DNA of 64,000 nucleotides from an uncultured Clostridia bacterium (GTDB taxonomy: Bacteria; Bacillota; Clostridia; Oscillospirales; Acutalibacteraceae): contig CAMMAZ010000001.1 of assembly GCA_946493765.1 (NCBI GenBank), positions 110,418-174,417 of the forward strand, read 5' to 3'. The position numbers were made by a program, and so were the translations under genes. Positions 9,018-15,907 of this stretch are shown in pieces; position 1 is the stretch's first letter, and each line of letters opens with the position of its first letter. A model generated the notes under the pieces. That model made no database searches and was not told the origin of the DNA. It was given only the letters and a program-made list of their open reading frames with translations.

Positions 9018-10103
9018 TTAATCCTCGATTATCCTTTCCATCGTTGGAGAAACCGACAGCAGCGGCATATCCACCATAACAAAATCTCCCGGCTTGATAC
9101 CGCTGTTTTTGACGTCGATCAATGTATACTGATTGCCGATCCTGCCGAGCACCGGCAGCTTTTGTCCGTTAAAATCAACGACCGGCTGTTTTTTATAATT
9201 TCTAACGGCAGACAGCCAATTTCGCAAAATGTCTTTGATATAAAAATTGTCGTCCCGGTGGCAAATGCCGAATCCATGGTGGTAACCAAGCTGGATCACA
9301 GCCGCCGTTGTATCCGCCGGACAATGATATAGCATGGAATAGCCGGATGTGTCGCCTTTTTTCAAATTTGCAATATCGACGACCGGCGCTTTGACCTTGC
9401 CGATTTTTTTCAGCGGCACTGGGGACGAAACGCTGATCCGCCCGGTCAATGCGGAACCGATCCGCACCGCGTCCAATCTTGCATTTTCAAATCGCAGCGC
9501 TGCGGCGGAATTGGCAATATGCTTCATTCCCACCTGCACGCCGTTCTTTTGCAGCAGCTCCACGACCGCCATAAACCGGCCATATTGCAAAGCCGTGTTT
9601 TGATTACCCTTTTCAAAGGAAGCGGCAAAATGCGAATAAATTCCCTCGAATGCAATACCCTCCACGTCATAAATCGACCGAATGGCATCCAATTCCGACC
9701 AACGCAGACCAAACCGGCCCATACCGGTGTTGATCTTCACATGCGCACGCACCGGGATCCCATTTGCAGCCGTGACTACAAACCTGGCGTTTTCCACGTT
9801 CGTGACTGTTAAGATCACGTTATTTTCACACATTTTCTGCAATGTCTGCACATTTGCAACCGGCGCCATCAATAAAATATCGACATCGTGATAGCCACAT
9901 TCCCGAATCTGCAGCGCTTCTTCCGGTTCGGAAACGCCGAAAAAACGGATGCCGGCATCATACCACGCCCGGACAGCGATGTCGATACCGAGCCCATAGC
10001 CATTGCATTTGACAACCGCAATGATCGGTGTGTGCAGATAATCCCGCAGCATCACCGCATTATCCAGCAAATCCTGCCGGGAGATCAGCAAACTGTTTCC
10101 CAT
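9018..10103 (-). CDS. Divergent alanine-racemase-like PLP enzyme
   Basis: 361 residues with the fold-type III PLP barrel of alanine racemase. The PLP lysine lies in 'AVVKCNGYGLG' (usual form VKADAYGHG), and the family stretch 'VKINTGMGRFGLR' is present, as is the C-terminal beta-domain. Several positions are unusual: the region of the second catalytic Tyr reads 'DTSGYSMLY' instead of the common VSYG, and the CMDQ-type motif reads 'RIGNQYTLIDV'. It may be a racemase for Ala, Ser or another amino acid, or a paralogue with a changed role. It sits 7 bases downstream of the FemX-type ligase gene, which points to a wall-related function (inference). Confidence 0.7.
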   Translation of the reverse strand: MGNSLLISRQDLLDNAVMLRDYLHTPIIAVVKCNGYGLGIDIAVRAWYDAGIRFFGVSEPEEALQIRECGYHDVDILLMAPVANVQTLQKMCENNVILTVTNVENARFVVTAANGIPVRAHVKINTGMGRFGLRWSELDAIRSIYDVEGIAFEGIYSHFAASFEKGNQNTALQYGRFMAVVELLQKNGVQVGMKHIANSAAALRFENARLDAVRIGSALTGRISVSSPVPLKKIGKVKAPVVDIANLKKGDTSGYSMLYHCPADTTAAVIQLGYHHGFGICHRDDNFYIKDILRNWLSAVRNYKKQPVVDFNGQKLPVLGRIGNQYTLIDVKNSGIKPGDFVMVDMPLLSVSPTMERIIED

Positions 10104-10110
10104 GTCTTCC

Positions 10111-11133
10111 CTACCTCAATATTTTTTGTCCCACATCTACCATTTTTTTGACCAAAGGTTTAAACACAATTTCCGCTTCTCCCGCAAATTCGACCAATTC
10201 ACCGGAAAAACCCTTTTTGAAACGATACAGGCCATACAACGGATTATCCTCGCTTAAATCGCCGGAAACACCGCGAAAATCATAGATCCGGCAATGTTTT
10301 TCGACCGCCCACTGGATCATGCGCCACTGCAAAAGGTAGTTGGGCATGGTGTTGCGGTGGGCGTTGGAGCTTGCGCCGTATAGATACCAAACCTTATCGC
10401 CGTAATAAATCGCGATGGTGCCGGAGATGATCTCTCCGTTCAGCTCCGCAACATAAAGCCGCAGATTTTCCGGATGCATCACGTCATACATATGTTCAAA
10501 ATACCACAACGGACGGATACCGAAATGATCCCGTTCTCCCGTTTCCACCATGATCTCATGAAACCGGGGCAAATCCTCCCTGGTGCCCAGGCGAACCGTC
10601 ACGCCCTTACGTTCCGCCAATCGGATATTATAACGTGTTTTGGAGTGGAACGCGCTGAAAATCTCCTCTTCCGTTTTATTTTCAATGTTCAGGCGGAAAA
10701 CAAAGTTCGGCTGCACACCGTCGAAGTTCTTGCCGGCAGGCAACAGTGTCAGCCCCGCATACCGTGCAGAATTTTTGTAGTTTTCGTCGTCTGCGCGATA
10801 ACCGGGATCACAGCGAAAAATATAGCCGCGGCGTTCTTTCGCCACCTGCCTTGCAGCGTCGATTAAGTCTTTGAACGCTTCTTTATTATCCGTATCGCAA
10901 ACCGGTCCGCGCGGCGCATATAAATAGTAATATGGCAGATGCGGCACTTTGCGGATCAGCAGCAGCATGCTGCCGCGCACTCTTCCTTTTTCATCACGGC
11001 TCAAAACACGCACGCTGTCCCAATCCTTTTTCACTTTCGCCCAAACGCTGGCCTGCAAAAAATTTCCGTCCGGATGAGAGGAAGCGTATTGTTCATAAGC
11101 GTCCTGTGTCTGCTCCGTCACAAATTCATACAT
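10111..11133 (-). CDS. FemX/FemAB-family peptidoglycan bridge aminoacyltransferase
   Basis: About 340 residues with the two GNAT-like halves of the Fem family. Recognisable pieces are 'NFLQASVWAKVKKDW' (about 24-38), 'FRCDPGY', 'FSAFHSKTRYNIRLAERKGV' and 'YLYGASSNAHRNTMPNYLLQWRMIQWA'. These enzymes use aminoacyl-tRNA to add amino acids to the lipid II side chain. The open frame runs 27 codons further up, but the ATG at 11133 has TAAAGGAG at good spacing. The racemase-like gene directly downstream suggests the pair acts on the same amino acid or wall step (inference). Diverges from the deacetylase gene. Confidence 0.85.
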   Translation of the reverse strand: MYEFVTEQTQDAYEQYASSHPDGNFLQASVWAKVKKDWDSVRVLSRDEKGRVRGSMLLLIRKVPHLPYYYLYAPRGPVCDTDNKEAFKDLIDAARQVAKERRGYIFRCDPGYRADDENYKNSARYAGLTLLPAGKNFDGVQPNFVFRLNIENKTEEEIFSAFHSKTRYNIRLAERKGVTVRLGTREDLPRFHEIMVETGERDHFGIRPLWYFEHMYDVMHPENLRLYVAELNGEIISGTIAIYYGDKVWYLYGASSNAHRNTMPNYLLQWRMIQWAVEKHCRIYDFRGVSGDLSEDNPLYGLYRFKKGFSGELVEFAGEAEIVFKPLVKKMVDVGQKILR

Positions 11134-11249
11134 TATTTTTGTCTCCTTTAAACATTTTTTATCGACACAAACATATACTGATATTACGATATTGCCGCTG
11201 CACTGCACGGTCAAACCGTGCTTTGTGTCTTCGGGAAAGGTCGATTATT

Positions 11250-12119
11250 ATGATTCTCAGCTTGAAAAACATGCGCAGCTGTCTGTTGCTTTTTTTATGC
11301 TGCGGCATTTTATTCGCAACCGCCGCGGGGATGACCTCCCTGCACAGCAGCGCCGAAAAGGGCGGCGTACAGCTGCCGATTTTGATGTATCACCATATTT
11401 TGAAAGACACATCCAAACAAAATAAATACACGATCAGCCCCAAAGAATTTGAAAGCGACCTGCAATATATCAAAGAAAACGGCTATAAAACCGTTACCGT
11501 GCAAAATCTGATCGATTACTGTGAAAACGGCAAAGCTTTACCGGAAAAACCCATCATGATCACTTTTGACGACGGCTACGAAAGTGTCTACGCTTACGCG
11601 GTACCGTTACTGCGCGAGTATGAAATGTGCGCCGTTGTAAACATTATCGGTAAATACACAGACCTTTATTCCGAATCGGATGATCACAGTGTGAATTACA
11701 CGCATATCACCTGGGAACAGCTGAAAGCCTGCCTGGAAGACGGAACACTGGAAGTGGCAAGCCACACCTATGACATGCATACCAATCAAGACGGCAGAAA
11801 CGGCATTAAAAAGAAAAAGTCGGAATCCGACAGCGAATACCGCAAAGCCATTACCGAAGACTTAACACAGCTGCAAAACAGAGCGCAGGAAATGCTTGGC
11901 GTTCAGCCAGTCGCCTTTGCCTATCCTTTCGGTCAGATTTCCAAGGAAACGCTGCCGATTTTAAAGGAAATCGGATTCAAAGCAGTGTTCTGCTGTTGGG
12001 AAAAGGTCAATGTTTTAACAGGCGACAGTGAAGAACTTTACCATTTGAACCGATTCAATCGGCCGCACAATACTTCAACAAAATCCTTCTTTGCATCCAT
12101 AGAAAAACAAATGACCTAA
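11250..12119 (+). CDS. Secreted polysaccharide deacetylase (CE4/NodB fold)
   Basis: About 289 residues. An N-terminal signal or anchor segment (LLLFLCCGILFATAAG) leads into a NodB domain: 'LPILMYHHI', the metal Asp motif 'ITFDDGYES' (about 110-118), the His motif 'VASHTYDMH', and 'FAYPFG'. It removes N-acetyl or other acyl groups from wall or extracellular glycans outside the membrane. The frame is open about 100 codons upstream, but ATG 11250 with GGGAAAGG before it fits the signal peptide. Divergent from the FemX gene. Confidence 0.87.
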   Translation: MILSLKNMRSCLLLFLCCGILFATAAGMTSLHSSAEKGGVQLPILMYHHILKDTSKQNKYTISPKEFESDLQYIKENGYKTVTVQNLIDYCENGKALPEKPIMITFDDGYESVYAYAVPLLREYEMCAVVNIIGKYTDLYSESDDHSVNYTHITWEQLKACLEDGTLEVASHTYDMHTNQDGRNGIKKKKSESDSEYRKAITEDLTQLQNRAQEMLGVQPVAFAYPFGQISKETLPILKEIGFKAVFCCWEKVNVLTGDSEELYHLNRFNRPHNTSTKSFFASIEKQMT

Positions 12120-12204
12120 TACATTTTAGAATACCATTTTTTTCGCATTTTTGCAATGGATTTTTAAATATTTTTAAAAAAATCTAAAAAGCTTTTAAAA
12201 AGCA

Positions 12205-12233
12205 TTGACTGTTGTGTATTTATCGGGTAAAAT
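12205..12233 (+). promoter_or_regulatory. Sigma-A-type promoter of the DUF1292 gene
   Basis: TTGACT (12205-12210), 17-base spacer, TAAAAT (12228-12233), about 30 bases before the DUF1292 start. Confidence 0.7.
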
Positions 12234-12263
12234 AAAGATACAAACAGCAAAGGAGCCAAGCCA

Positions 12264-12557
12264 ATGCAGGATGAATACAGTCCGGATCTGATTTCCCTTT
12301 CGGATGAAGAAGGCAATGAGTATAATTTTGAAGTGTTGGACGCCATTGAAACAGATGACGGCAGATATGTTGCACTGACACCGGCCGCGGATGCGGAAGA
12401 TATCATGGCGGACGACGGCAGCCTGATCATCATGAAAGCGATTGAAGAAGACGGAGAAAATTATTTTGAAGAAATCGAAGATGACGACGAATATGAAACG
12501 GTTGCAGACATGTTTGTCAGCCGATTGCAGGATTTCTTTGAGATCGACGAACAATAA
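12264..12557 (+). CDS. DUF1292 family protein (YrzB-like)
   Basis: 97 residues, strongly acidic. It matches the DUF1292 pattern: 'ISLSDEEGNEYNFEVLDAIE' followed by 'RYVALTP' and 'IMKAIEEDGENYFEEIEDDDEYE'. This family is usually next to the Holliday-junction resolvase ruvX/yrrK and alaS in Firmicutes; here it stands alone, between a deacetylase and a probable 6S RNA. Function unknown. AAAGGAG precedes the ATG. Confidence 0.8.
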   Translation: MQDEYSPDLISLSDEEGNEYNFEVLDAIETDDGRYVALTPAADAEDIMADDGSLIIMKAIEEDGENYFEEIEDDDEYETVADMFVSRLQDFFEIDEQ

Positions 12558-12560
12558 TAG

Positions 12561-12767
12561 ATTTGCCTGCCCTGTGCGTGTATTGACAGCGCTCATATAA
12601 CCCTACAACGAATATTCGGGAGTTCGGCCTCCGGCGGCGGGTCCTGCAGGCCTCCCCGTTTCTTTGGAAGCGGGACGTTGGAAGCGCAAAACCGCTGGGA
12701 GAACACCCACCTGCCAATTTGCAGGTTATCATTTCGCGTTGTTTTTACGGCAGGGCGGGGTTTTTTT
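12561..12767 (+). ncRNA. ssrS: Probable 6S RNA (ssrS)
   Basis: A non-coding GC-rich stretch between the DUF1292 gene and the GH16 gene has the shape of 6S RNA. Its two ends pair (GCCCTG at about 12569-12574 with CAGGGC at 12751-12756), a terminal hairpin region lies in the middle (GGGAGTTCGGCCTCC, around 12619), and a hairpin ACCTGC-CAATTT-GCAGGT sits in the 3' half. It ends in a run of seven T. The size, about 200 nt, also fits. 6S RNA binds the sigma-A RNA polymerase holoenzyme as a promoter mimic. Assigned by structure and memory of the family, not by covariance search; another structured RNA remains possible. Confidence 0.6.
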
Positions 12768-12780
12768 AACAAAATAACCA

Positions 12781-12814
12781 AAAACACAGGTTGATTTTCT
12801 CATCCTGTGTTTTT
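12781..12814 (+). terminator. Intrinsic terminator between 6S RNA and GH16 gene
   Basis: AAAACACAGG and CCTGTGTTTT form a 10-bp stem with a 13-nt loop followed by T-rich sequence; it isolates the RNA gene from the GH16 promoter. Confidence 0.7.
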
Positions 12815-12823
12815 GATTTTCTA

Positions 12824-12852
12824 TTGAAAAAATGGAAATTTTCCTGTATAGT
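12824..12852 (+). promoter_or_regulatory. Sigma-A-type promoter of the GH16 gene
   Basis: TTGAAA (12824-12829), exact 17-base spacer, TATAGT (12847-12852), about 30 bases before the GH16 start. Confidence 0.7.
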
Positions 12853-12881
12853 ATAAGGCAGGAAAGGAAGGGTGATTGATT

Positions 12882-13745
12882 TTGAAAAAAGTTATTTTGA
12901 TTTTATTATGTTTTTGTCTTACCTTGTGTTCGGCGGCGTGCGGGGACGCGCAGAATGATGCAGCGGACACAACAACCGCGGCGGACACAACGACAAGCGA
13001 TGGATATAAACTCGTGTTTTCCGAGGAGTTCGACGGCGATTCGCTCAACACCGATATCTGGGGCTATGAAATCGGCTTTATCCGCAACAACGAACCGCAG
13101 TATTATACCGACCGGCCGGAAAATGTGTCGGTGCGGGACGGCAATTTGGTGATCACCTGCCAACAGGAGAATTACATTGCGGACGACGGTACCCCCGCCT
13201 CTTTCACTTCCGGCAGCGTCAACACCCAAAAAGGATATTCTTTCACCTATGGAAAAATTGAAATGCGCGCAAAGCTCCCTGTCAGCGAATGTGAGGCCTG
13301 CTGGCCTGCGTTCTGGCTGCTCGGTGTAAATGAAGGATGGCCATATGGCGGCGAGATCGACATTGTGGAGATGTATGGCACCAATTACAACCGTTATGAA
13401 GCGAATATCCACTGGTCGGATCCTTCGTTGTCGGATGAATATGGCGGACACGTTCACTTTTACTCGCCTGCCATTGGTCGTCAAATTGCAAAAGAATTAA
13501 GCGAACCGCTTGGAAATGATTGGCACACCTATGGTATGGAATGGGATGAACAAAAAATGGAATTTTTCTTTGACGGTGAATCCATCGGATCCTTTGATAT
13601 TACCGGTGCGGAGATGACCGAGTTGCACACCCCGCAATATATTCTTTTGAATCTTGCGCTCACGCAAGAAGGTGATACCACACCGCTTTATAACGGTGAA
13701 AAATTGGAATATCTGATCGATTATGTGCGGGTTTATCAAAAATAA
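12882..13745 (+). CDS. GH16 beta-glucanase/licheninase-type lipoprotein
   Basis: About 287 residues. A lipoprotein signal (hydrophobic stretch ending SAAC, Cys about residue 20) is followed by a Thr/Asp-rich linker and one GH16 domain. The catalytic signature is E-I-D-I-V-E (about residues 158-163): first Glu nucleophile, last Glu acid/base. 'FTYGKIEMRAKLP' and 'PAFWLLG' are typical of the family, which cuts beta-1,3(4)-glucans and related polymers. Two TTG codons can start it; the one at 12882 is 9 bases from the AAGGAAGGG ribosome site and is preferred over 12876. The enzyme should sit on the outer face of the membrane. Confidence 0.88.
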   Translation: MKKVILILLCFCLTLCSAACGDAQNDAADTTTAADTTTSDGYKLVFSEEFDGDSLNTDIWGYEIGFIRNNEPQYYTDRPENVSVRDGNLVITCQQENYIADDGTPASFTSGSVNTQKGYSFTYGKIEMRAKLPVSECEACWPAFWLLGVNEGWPYGGEIDIVEMYGTNYNRYEANIHWSDPSLSDEYGGHVHFYSPAIGRQIAKELSEPLGNDWHTYGMEWDEQKMEFFFDGESIGSFDITGAEMTELHTPQYILLNLALTQEGDTTPLYNGEKLEYLIDYVRVYQK

Positions 13746-13761
13746 ATAGAAAGATTATTTT

Positions 13762-13797
13762 CAAAAGCTGGTTGCTAAAAAGGCGCCGGCTTTTATT
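13762..13797 (+). terminator. Terminator after the GH16 gene
   Basis: AAAAGCTGG and CCGGCTTTT pair across a 14-nt loop, with one G-T pair, then a T-rich tail. Confidence 0.6.
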
Positions 13798-13863
13798 CTT
13801 ACTAAGAAACTTCTGTTACGATTATATAGTTTACAATTTATTCACAAACAGCCTTTCGATTAT

Positions 13864-13872
13864 TGCTATAAT
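13864..13872 (+). promoter_or_regulatory. Extended -10 promoter for the riboswitch transcript
   Basis: TGCTATAAT is an extended -10 element (TGn plus a consensus TATAAT at 13867-13872). A TTCACA at 13841 is too far for a normal -35 element. Transcription would begin about 20 bases before the GEMM aptamer. Confidence 0.6.
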
Positions 13873-13896
13873 ATAGTAGGAAAATTAAATAAAGTG

Positions 13897-13985
13897 AACA
13901 AAGGCAAACTGTCAGAAATGGCAGGACGCAAAATCGTGGGCCTAAGGTCGTCCTTTTATAAAGGCGGCTATGGTTGCCAGACTGC
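13897..13985 (+). promoter_or_regulatory. c-di-GMP-I (GEMM) riboswitch aptamer
   Basis: The conserved GEMM landmarks appear in order: AAGGCAAAC (13901-13909), a GAAA-type tetraloop hairpin (GTC-AGAAAT-GGC), GGACGCAAAATC, GGGCCTAAGG, a second hairpin with GGCGGCTATGG, and closing GTTGCC pairing back to the 5' GGCAAAC. The base at the ligand-discriminating position corresponding to G20 of Vc2 is G by my alignment, which favours c-di-GMP over the cGAMP-sensing GEMM-Ib variant. It lies in the 5' leader of the secreted protein gene at 14026. Confidence 0.88.
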
Positions 13986-14024
13986 TCCTTTATCTAAGTT
14001 TTGAATTTAGAGAGGAGTTTTTTT
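13985..14024 (+). terminator. Riboswitch expression platform: terminator hairpin containing the ribosome site
   Basis: CTCC-TTTA-TCTAA pairs with TTTAGA-GA-GGAG and runs straight into seven T residues (14018-14024), two bases before the ATG at 14026. The GAGAGGAG on its 3' arm is also the only good ribosome site for the gene, so the same stem could stop transcription and hide the start. Which aptamer state favours it cannot be decided by eye. Confidence 0.7.
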
Positions 14025-14025
14025 A

Positions 14026-14937
14026 ATGTTGAAAAAGAAGTGGTTCGCATCCGTTGTCACAGTGATTCTGGTGATTTCCTGCATGTTGTCGGTCACACCG
14101 GTCTTAGCTTCAGCCGAACAAACTTTGGCACAGGTTTATATCCGCACGGACGGTAATCCTGTCGCTTATGATGAGGATCCGGATGCCAGTGTCTATGATT
14201 TTAAAACACAAAGCTATTTAACAACCGCTGAAGCATGCTATAGTCTGGATGGTGTGGAGGATCGCCTTGTGCGTGTGCCCTCTATCCCGGTTGAGGAAGG
14301 CAAGACCATTCTTTGGTATGAAATTGTAAAAGTAAACGGCAAATGGCGTCTGCATGGTGTCATCACCGATATAGAGACTGAAGATCCGGATGTGGGAGAA
14401 GAGACAGGCAAAACGATCGAACTGGGAATCGTAACGCCTAAAAAAATGTCTGTTCGGTTTGAGGATGGAAAAATCTATCAAAGCGGCGACTCGCTGAAAA
14501 TTGAGATCGGCAAGACCTACAAGTTCCAAATGTGTTCTAATAACTGGGACAATGATATTTATGATGATAACGGAAACGGTTTGTGCGGAACAGTAGTATA
14601 CAGTGTGCGGGTTTCCAACCGCTACGACGAGCGCAGCTATGATGAAGACAGCAAGACATTTGTTCTTCCTAAAGGCGATCCGGTTCTTCGCACAGATGTC
14701 AACTCCTGCTTTATGGCTTATCGCTATCACTTCACCAAAGGCGATTACAATAAGCAGACCGGTATTGAAAATGTTGTGAATACACCGCTTGAAAGTCTTT
14801 CTGTGAACCTGCCGCTCGGTTCCACCATTTCCTCCGATGCTTATATCGACTACAACCAAATCGCATCGGCAAATGTATTTATCGAACGCGGCGAAGATTT
14901 GTCTTTGTCCTATACTGATTATTATTGGGAATATTAA
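14026..14937 (+). CDS. Secreted protein of unknown function under c-di-GMP riboswitch control
   Basis: 303 residues with a clear signal peptide (KKK, hydrophobic core, cleavage near 'VLASAEQ'). I recognise no domain. The mature part is acidic and Tyr-rich and looks beta-rich; it contains 'ILWYEIVKVNGKWRLHG' and 'IYQSGDSLKIEIGKTYKF', the latter like an Ig- or bacterial-surface-type strand pattern. No LPXTG, dockerin or membrane anchor is visible at the C-terminus. c-di-GMP-I riboswitches in clostridia typically control adhesion, biofilm and motility genes, so a matrix or surface role is a reasonable inference. A hairpin terminator follows at once. Confidence 0.8.
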   Translation: MLKKKWFASVVTVILVISCMLSVTPVLASAEQTLAQVYIRTDGNPVAYDEDPDASVYDFKTQSYLTTAEACYSLDGVEDRLVRVPSIPVEEGKTILWYEIVKVNGKWRLHGVITDIETEDPDVGEETGKTIELGIVTPKKMSVRFEDGKIYQSGDSLKIEIGKTYKFQMCSNNWDNDIYDDNGNGLCGTVVYSVRVSNRYDERSYDEDSKTFVLPKGDPVLRTDVNSCFMAYRYHFTKGDYNKQTGIENVVNTPLESLSVNLPLGSTISSDAYIDYNQIASANVFIERGEDLSLSYTDYYWEY

Positions 14938-14949
14938 AGAAAAAGTAAC

Positions 14950-14977
14950 AAGGACCGGATCCAATGATCCGGTCCTT
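14950..14977 (+). terminator. Perfect 12-bp terminator hairpin
   Basis: AAGGACCGGATC and its exact complement around a CAAT loop, between the convergent secreted-protein and spore-protein genes. It can serve both strands. Confidence 0.75.
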
Positions 14978-14992
14978 ATCTTTATAAAAAAG

Positions 14993-15181
14993 TTATTTCA
15001 TGCTGTTTTCATAAGATTCGATCATTTTCTTAACCATCTGACCGCCAACGGAACCAGCCTGACGCGAAGTCAGATCGCCGTTGTAACCATTCTTAAGATT
15101 AACGCCGACTTCAGAAGCAGCTTCCATCTTAAAACGGTCCAGAGCTTCTCTCGCCTGCGGCACTAAAGACTGTTTTGCCAT
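14993..15181 (-). CDS. Alpha/beta-type small acid-soluble spore protein (SASP)
   Basis: 62 residues. Both SASP signatures are present: 'ASEVGVNLKNGYNGDLTSRQAGSVGGQMVKKMIE' spans the conserved GPR protease-cleavage/DNA-binding region and the G-x-LTSR-x-x-GSVGG block (read here in pieces). These proteins coat and protect DNA in the spore core. The frame is open 14 codons upstream, but ATG 15181 preceded by AAAAAGGAGTG is the likely start. Direct evidence that the organism or its ancestor sporulates. Confidence 0.95.
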   Translation of the reverse strand: MAKQSLVPQAREALDRFKMEAASEVGVNLKNGYNGDLTSRQAGSVGGQMVKKMIESYENSMK

Positions 15182-15339
15182 TTCTCTTTCACTCCTTTTT
15201 AAAAGGTTTATTTGCGTTTGCAATATTATTGTTATCGCTGCATTCTTTTTTATGATTAAAAAAAATTGGATTTTTAAAAGTTAATTTCTTGTAAAAAAAT
15301 GAATCCGGCGACGTTTTTCAAGCAACTATTTTGGGCAAA

Positions 15340-15383
15340 AATAATGATGACAGACCAAAATCTCTGCCATCATTTTATTTTTG
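15340..15383 (-). terminator. Terminator of the 47-residue protein gene
   Basis: AAAATAATGATGACAGA pairs with TCTGCCATCATTTTATTTT around a short loop, with one mismatch. On the minus strand it is followed by TTATTTTTG. Confidence 0.6.
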
Positions 15384-15392
15384 CAAATCTTT

Positions 15393-15536
15393 TTATTTTG
15401 CGTTATATTCTTCGGCAATCTTTTTCAACTGCTCCAAAGACTGAATTTCAACGCCGCTTTGCATGATCGTTTCCTGCACATAGCTTGGCAGCGAATCAAA
15501 AAACTGGCACAATTCTGCATTATTTTTAAAATCCAT
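15393..15536 (-). CDS. Small hypothetical protein, 47 residues
   Basis: ATG at 15536, about 11 bases after AAAAAGGGG, opens a 47-residue frame beginning MDFKNNAELCQFFDSLP and ending EEYNAK. It is helical and amphipathic, with no membrane segment or known domain. It ends shortly before a long hairpin (15340-15383). The good ribosome site, normal composition and its own terminator favour a real gene; function unknown. Confidence 0.6.
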   Translation of the reverse strand: MDFKNNAELCQFFDSLPSYVQETIMQSGVEIQSLEQLKKIAEEYNAK

Positions 15537-15594
15537 TTTAAAATCAACCCCTTTTTGATGCTAGTATGTGCTGATTTTAAAAATTTTATTCATT

Positions 15595-15885
15595 TTAAAA
15601 ATGATAGTCCACCGAAACGCTGCTTTCCCGCACGCTGTGCATGTGCGGTTTCACAACATCGCAGTGATACGGATCTTGCTGATAATCCGTTAGCGCCTGT
15701 TCATCCTTTAAAGCGACCTGCAAAATCAGATCATAAGACCGCGGCGAATGCAGAAAATCCACACCGACCTCCATACTTTGAATCTGCGGCACCTTCCCTT
15801 CCATCGACCGCAAGACCTCCGCCGCTTTTTCGACATTTTTTGCACTGTTGTCCTTTAAACGAAAACAAACAATATGTCTGACCAT
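15595..15885 (-). CDS. Dabb (stress-responsive A/B barrel) family protein
   Basis: 96 residues, one Dabb domain. It starts 'MVRHIVCFRLKD' with the family's conserved HIV-x-F-x-L-K and ends 'VKPHMHSVRESSVSVDYHF'. The middle 'GVDFLHSPRSYDLILQVALKDEQALTDYQQDPYH' is the typical ferredoxin-like core. These small dimeric alpha-beta barrels are linked to stress and, in some cases, cyclase activity; the role here is not known. Last gene after polC, 22 bases downstream. Confidence 0.85.
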   Translation of the reverse strand: MVRHIVCFRLKDNSAKNVEKAAEVLRSMEGKVPQIQSMEVGVDFLHSPRSYDLILQVALKDEQALTDYQQDPYHCDVVKPHMHSVRESSVSVDYHF

Positions 15886-15907
15886 TCAAAATTCCCTCAC
15901 TTTTTTA

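Noticed and set aside
12906..13484. 192-codon minus-strand frame
   Set aside because: Antisense shadow of the GH16 gene, which has catalytic motifs.
13897..13985. cGAMP-sensing GEMM-Ib variant
   Set aside because: The G20-equivalent base is G by my alignment, as in c-di-GMP binders; a binding test would settle it.
14218..14964. 248-codon minus-strand frame opposite the c-di-GMP-controlled gene
   Set aside because: Mirror of a real gene with signal peptide and riboswitch on the plus strand; no ribosome site.
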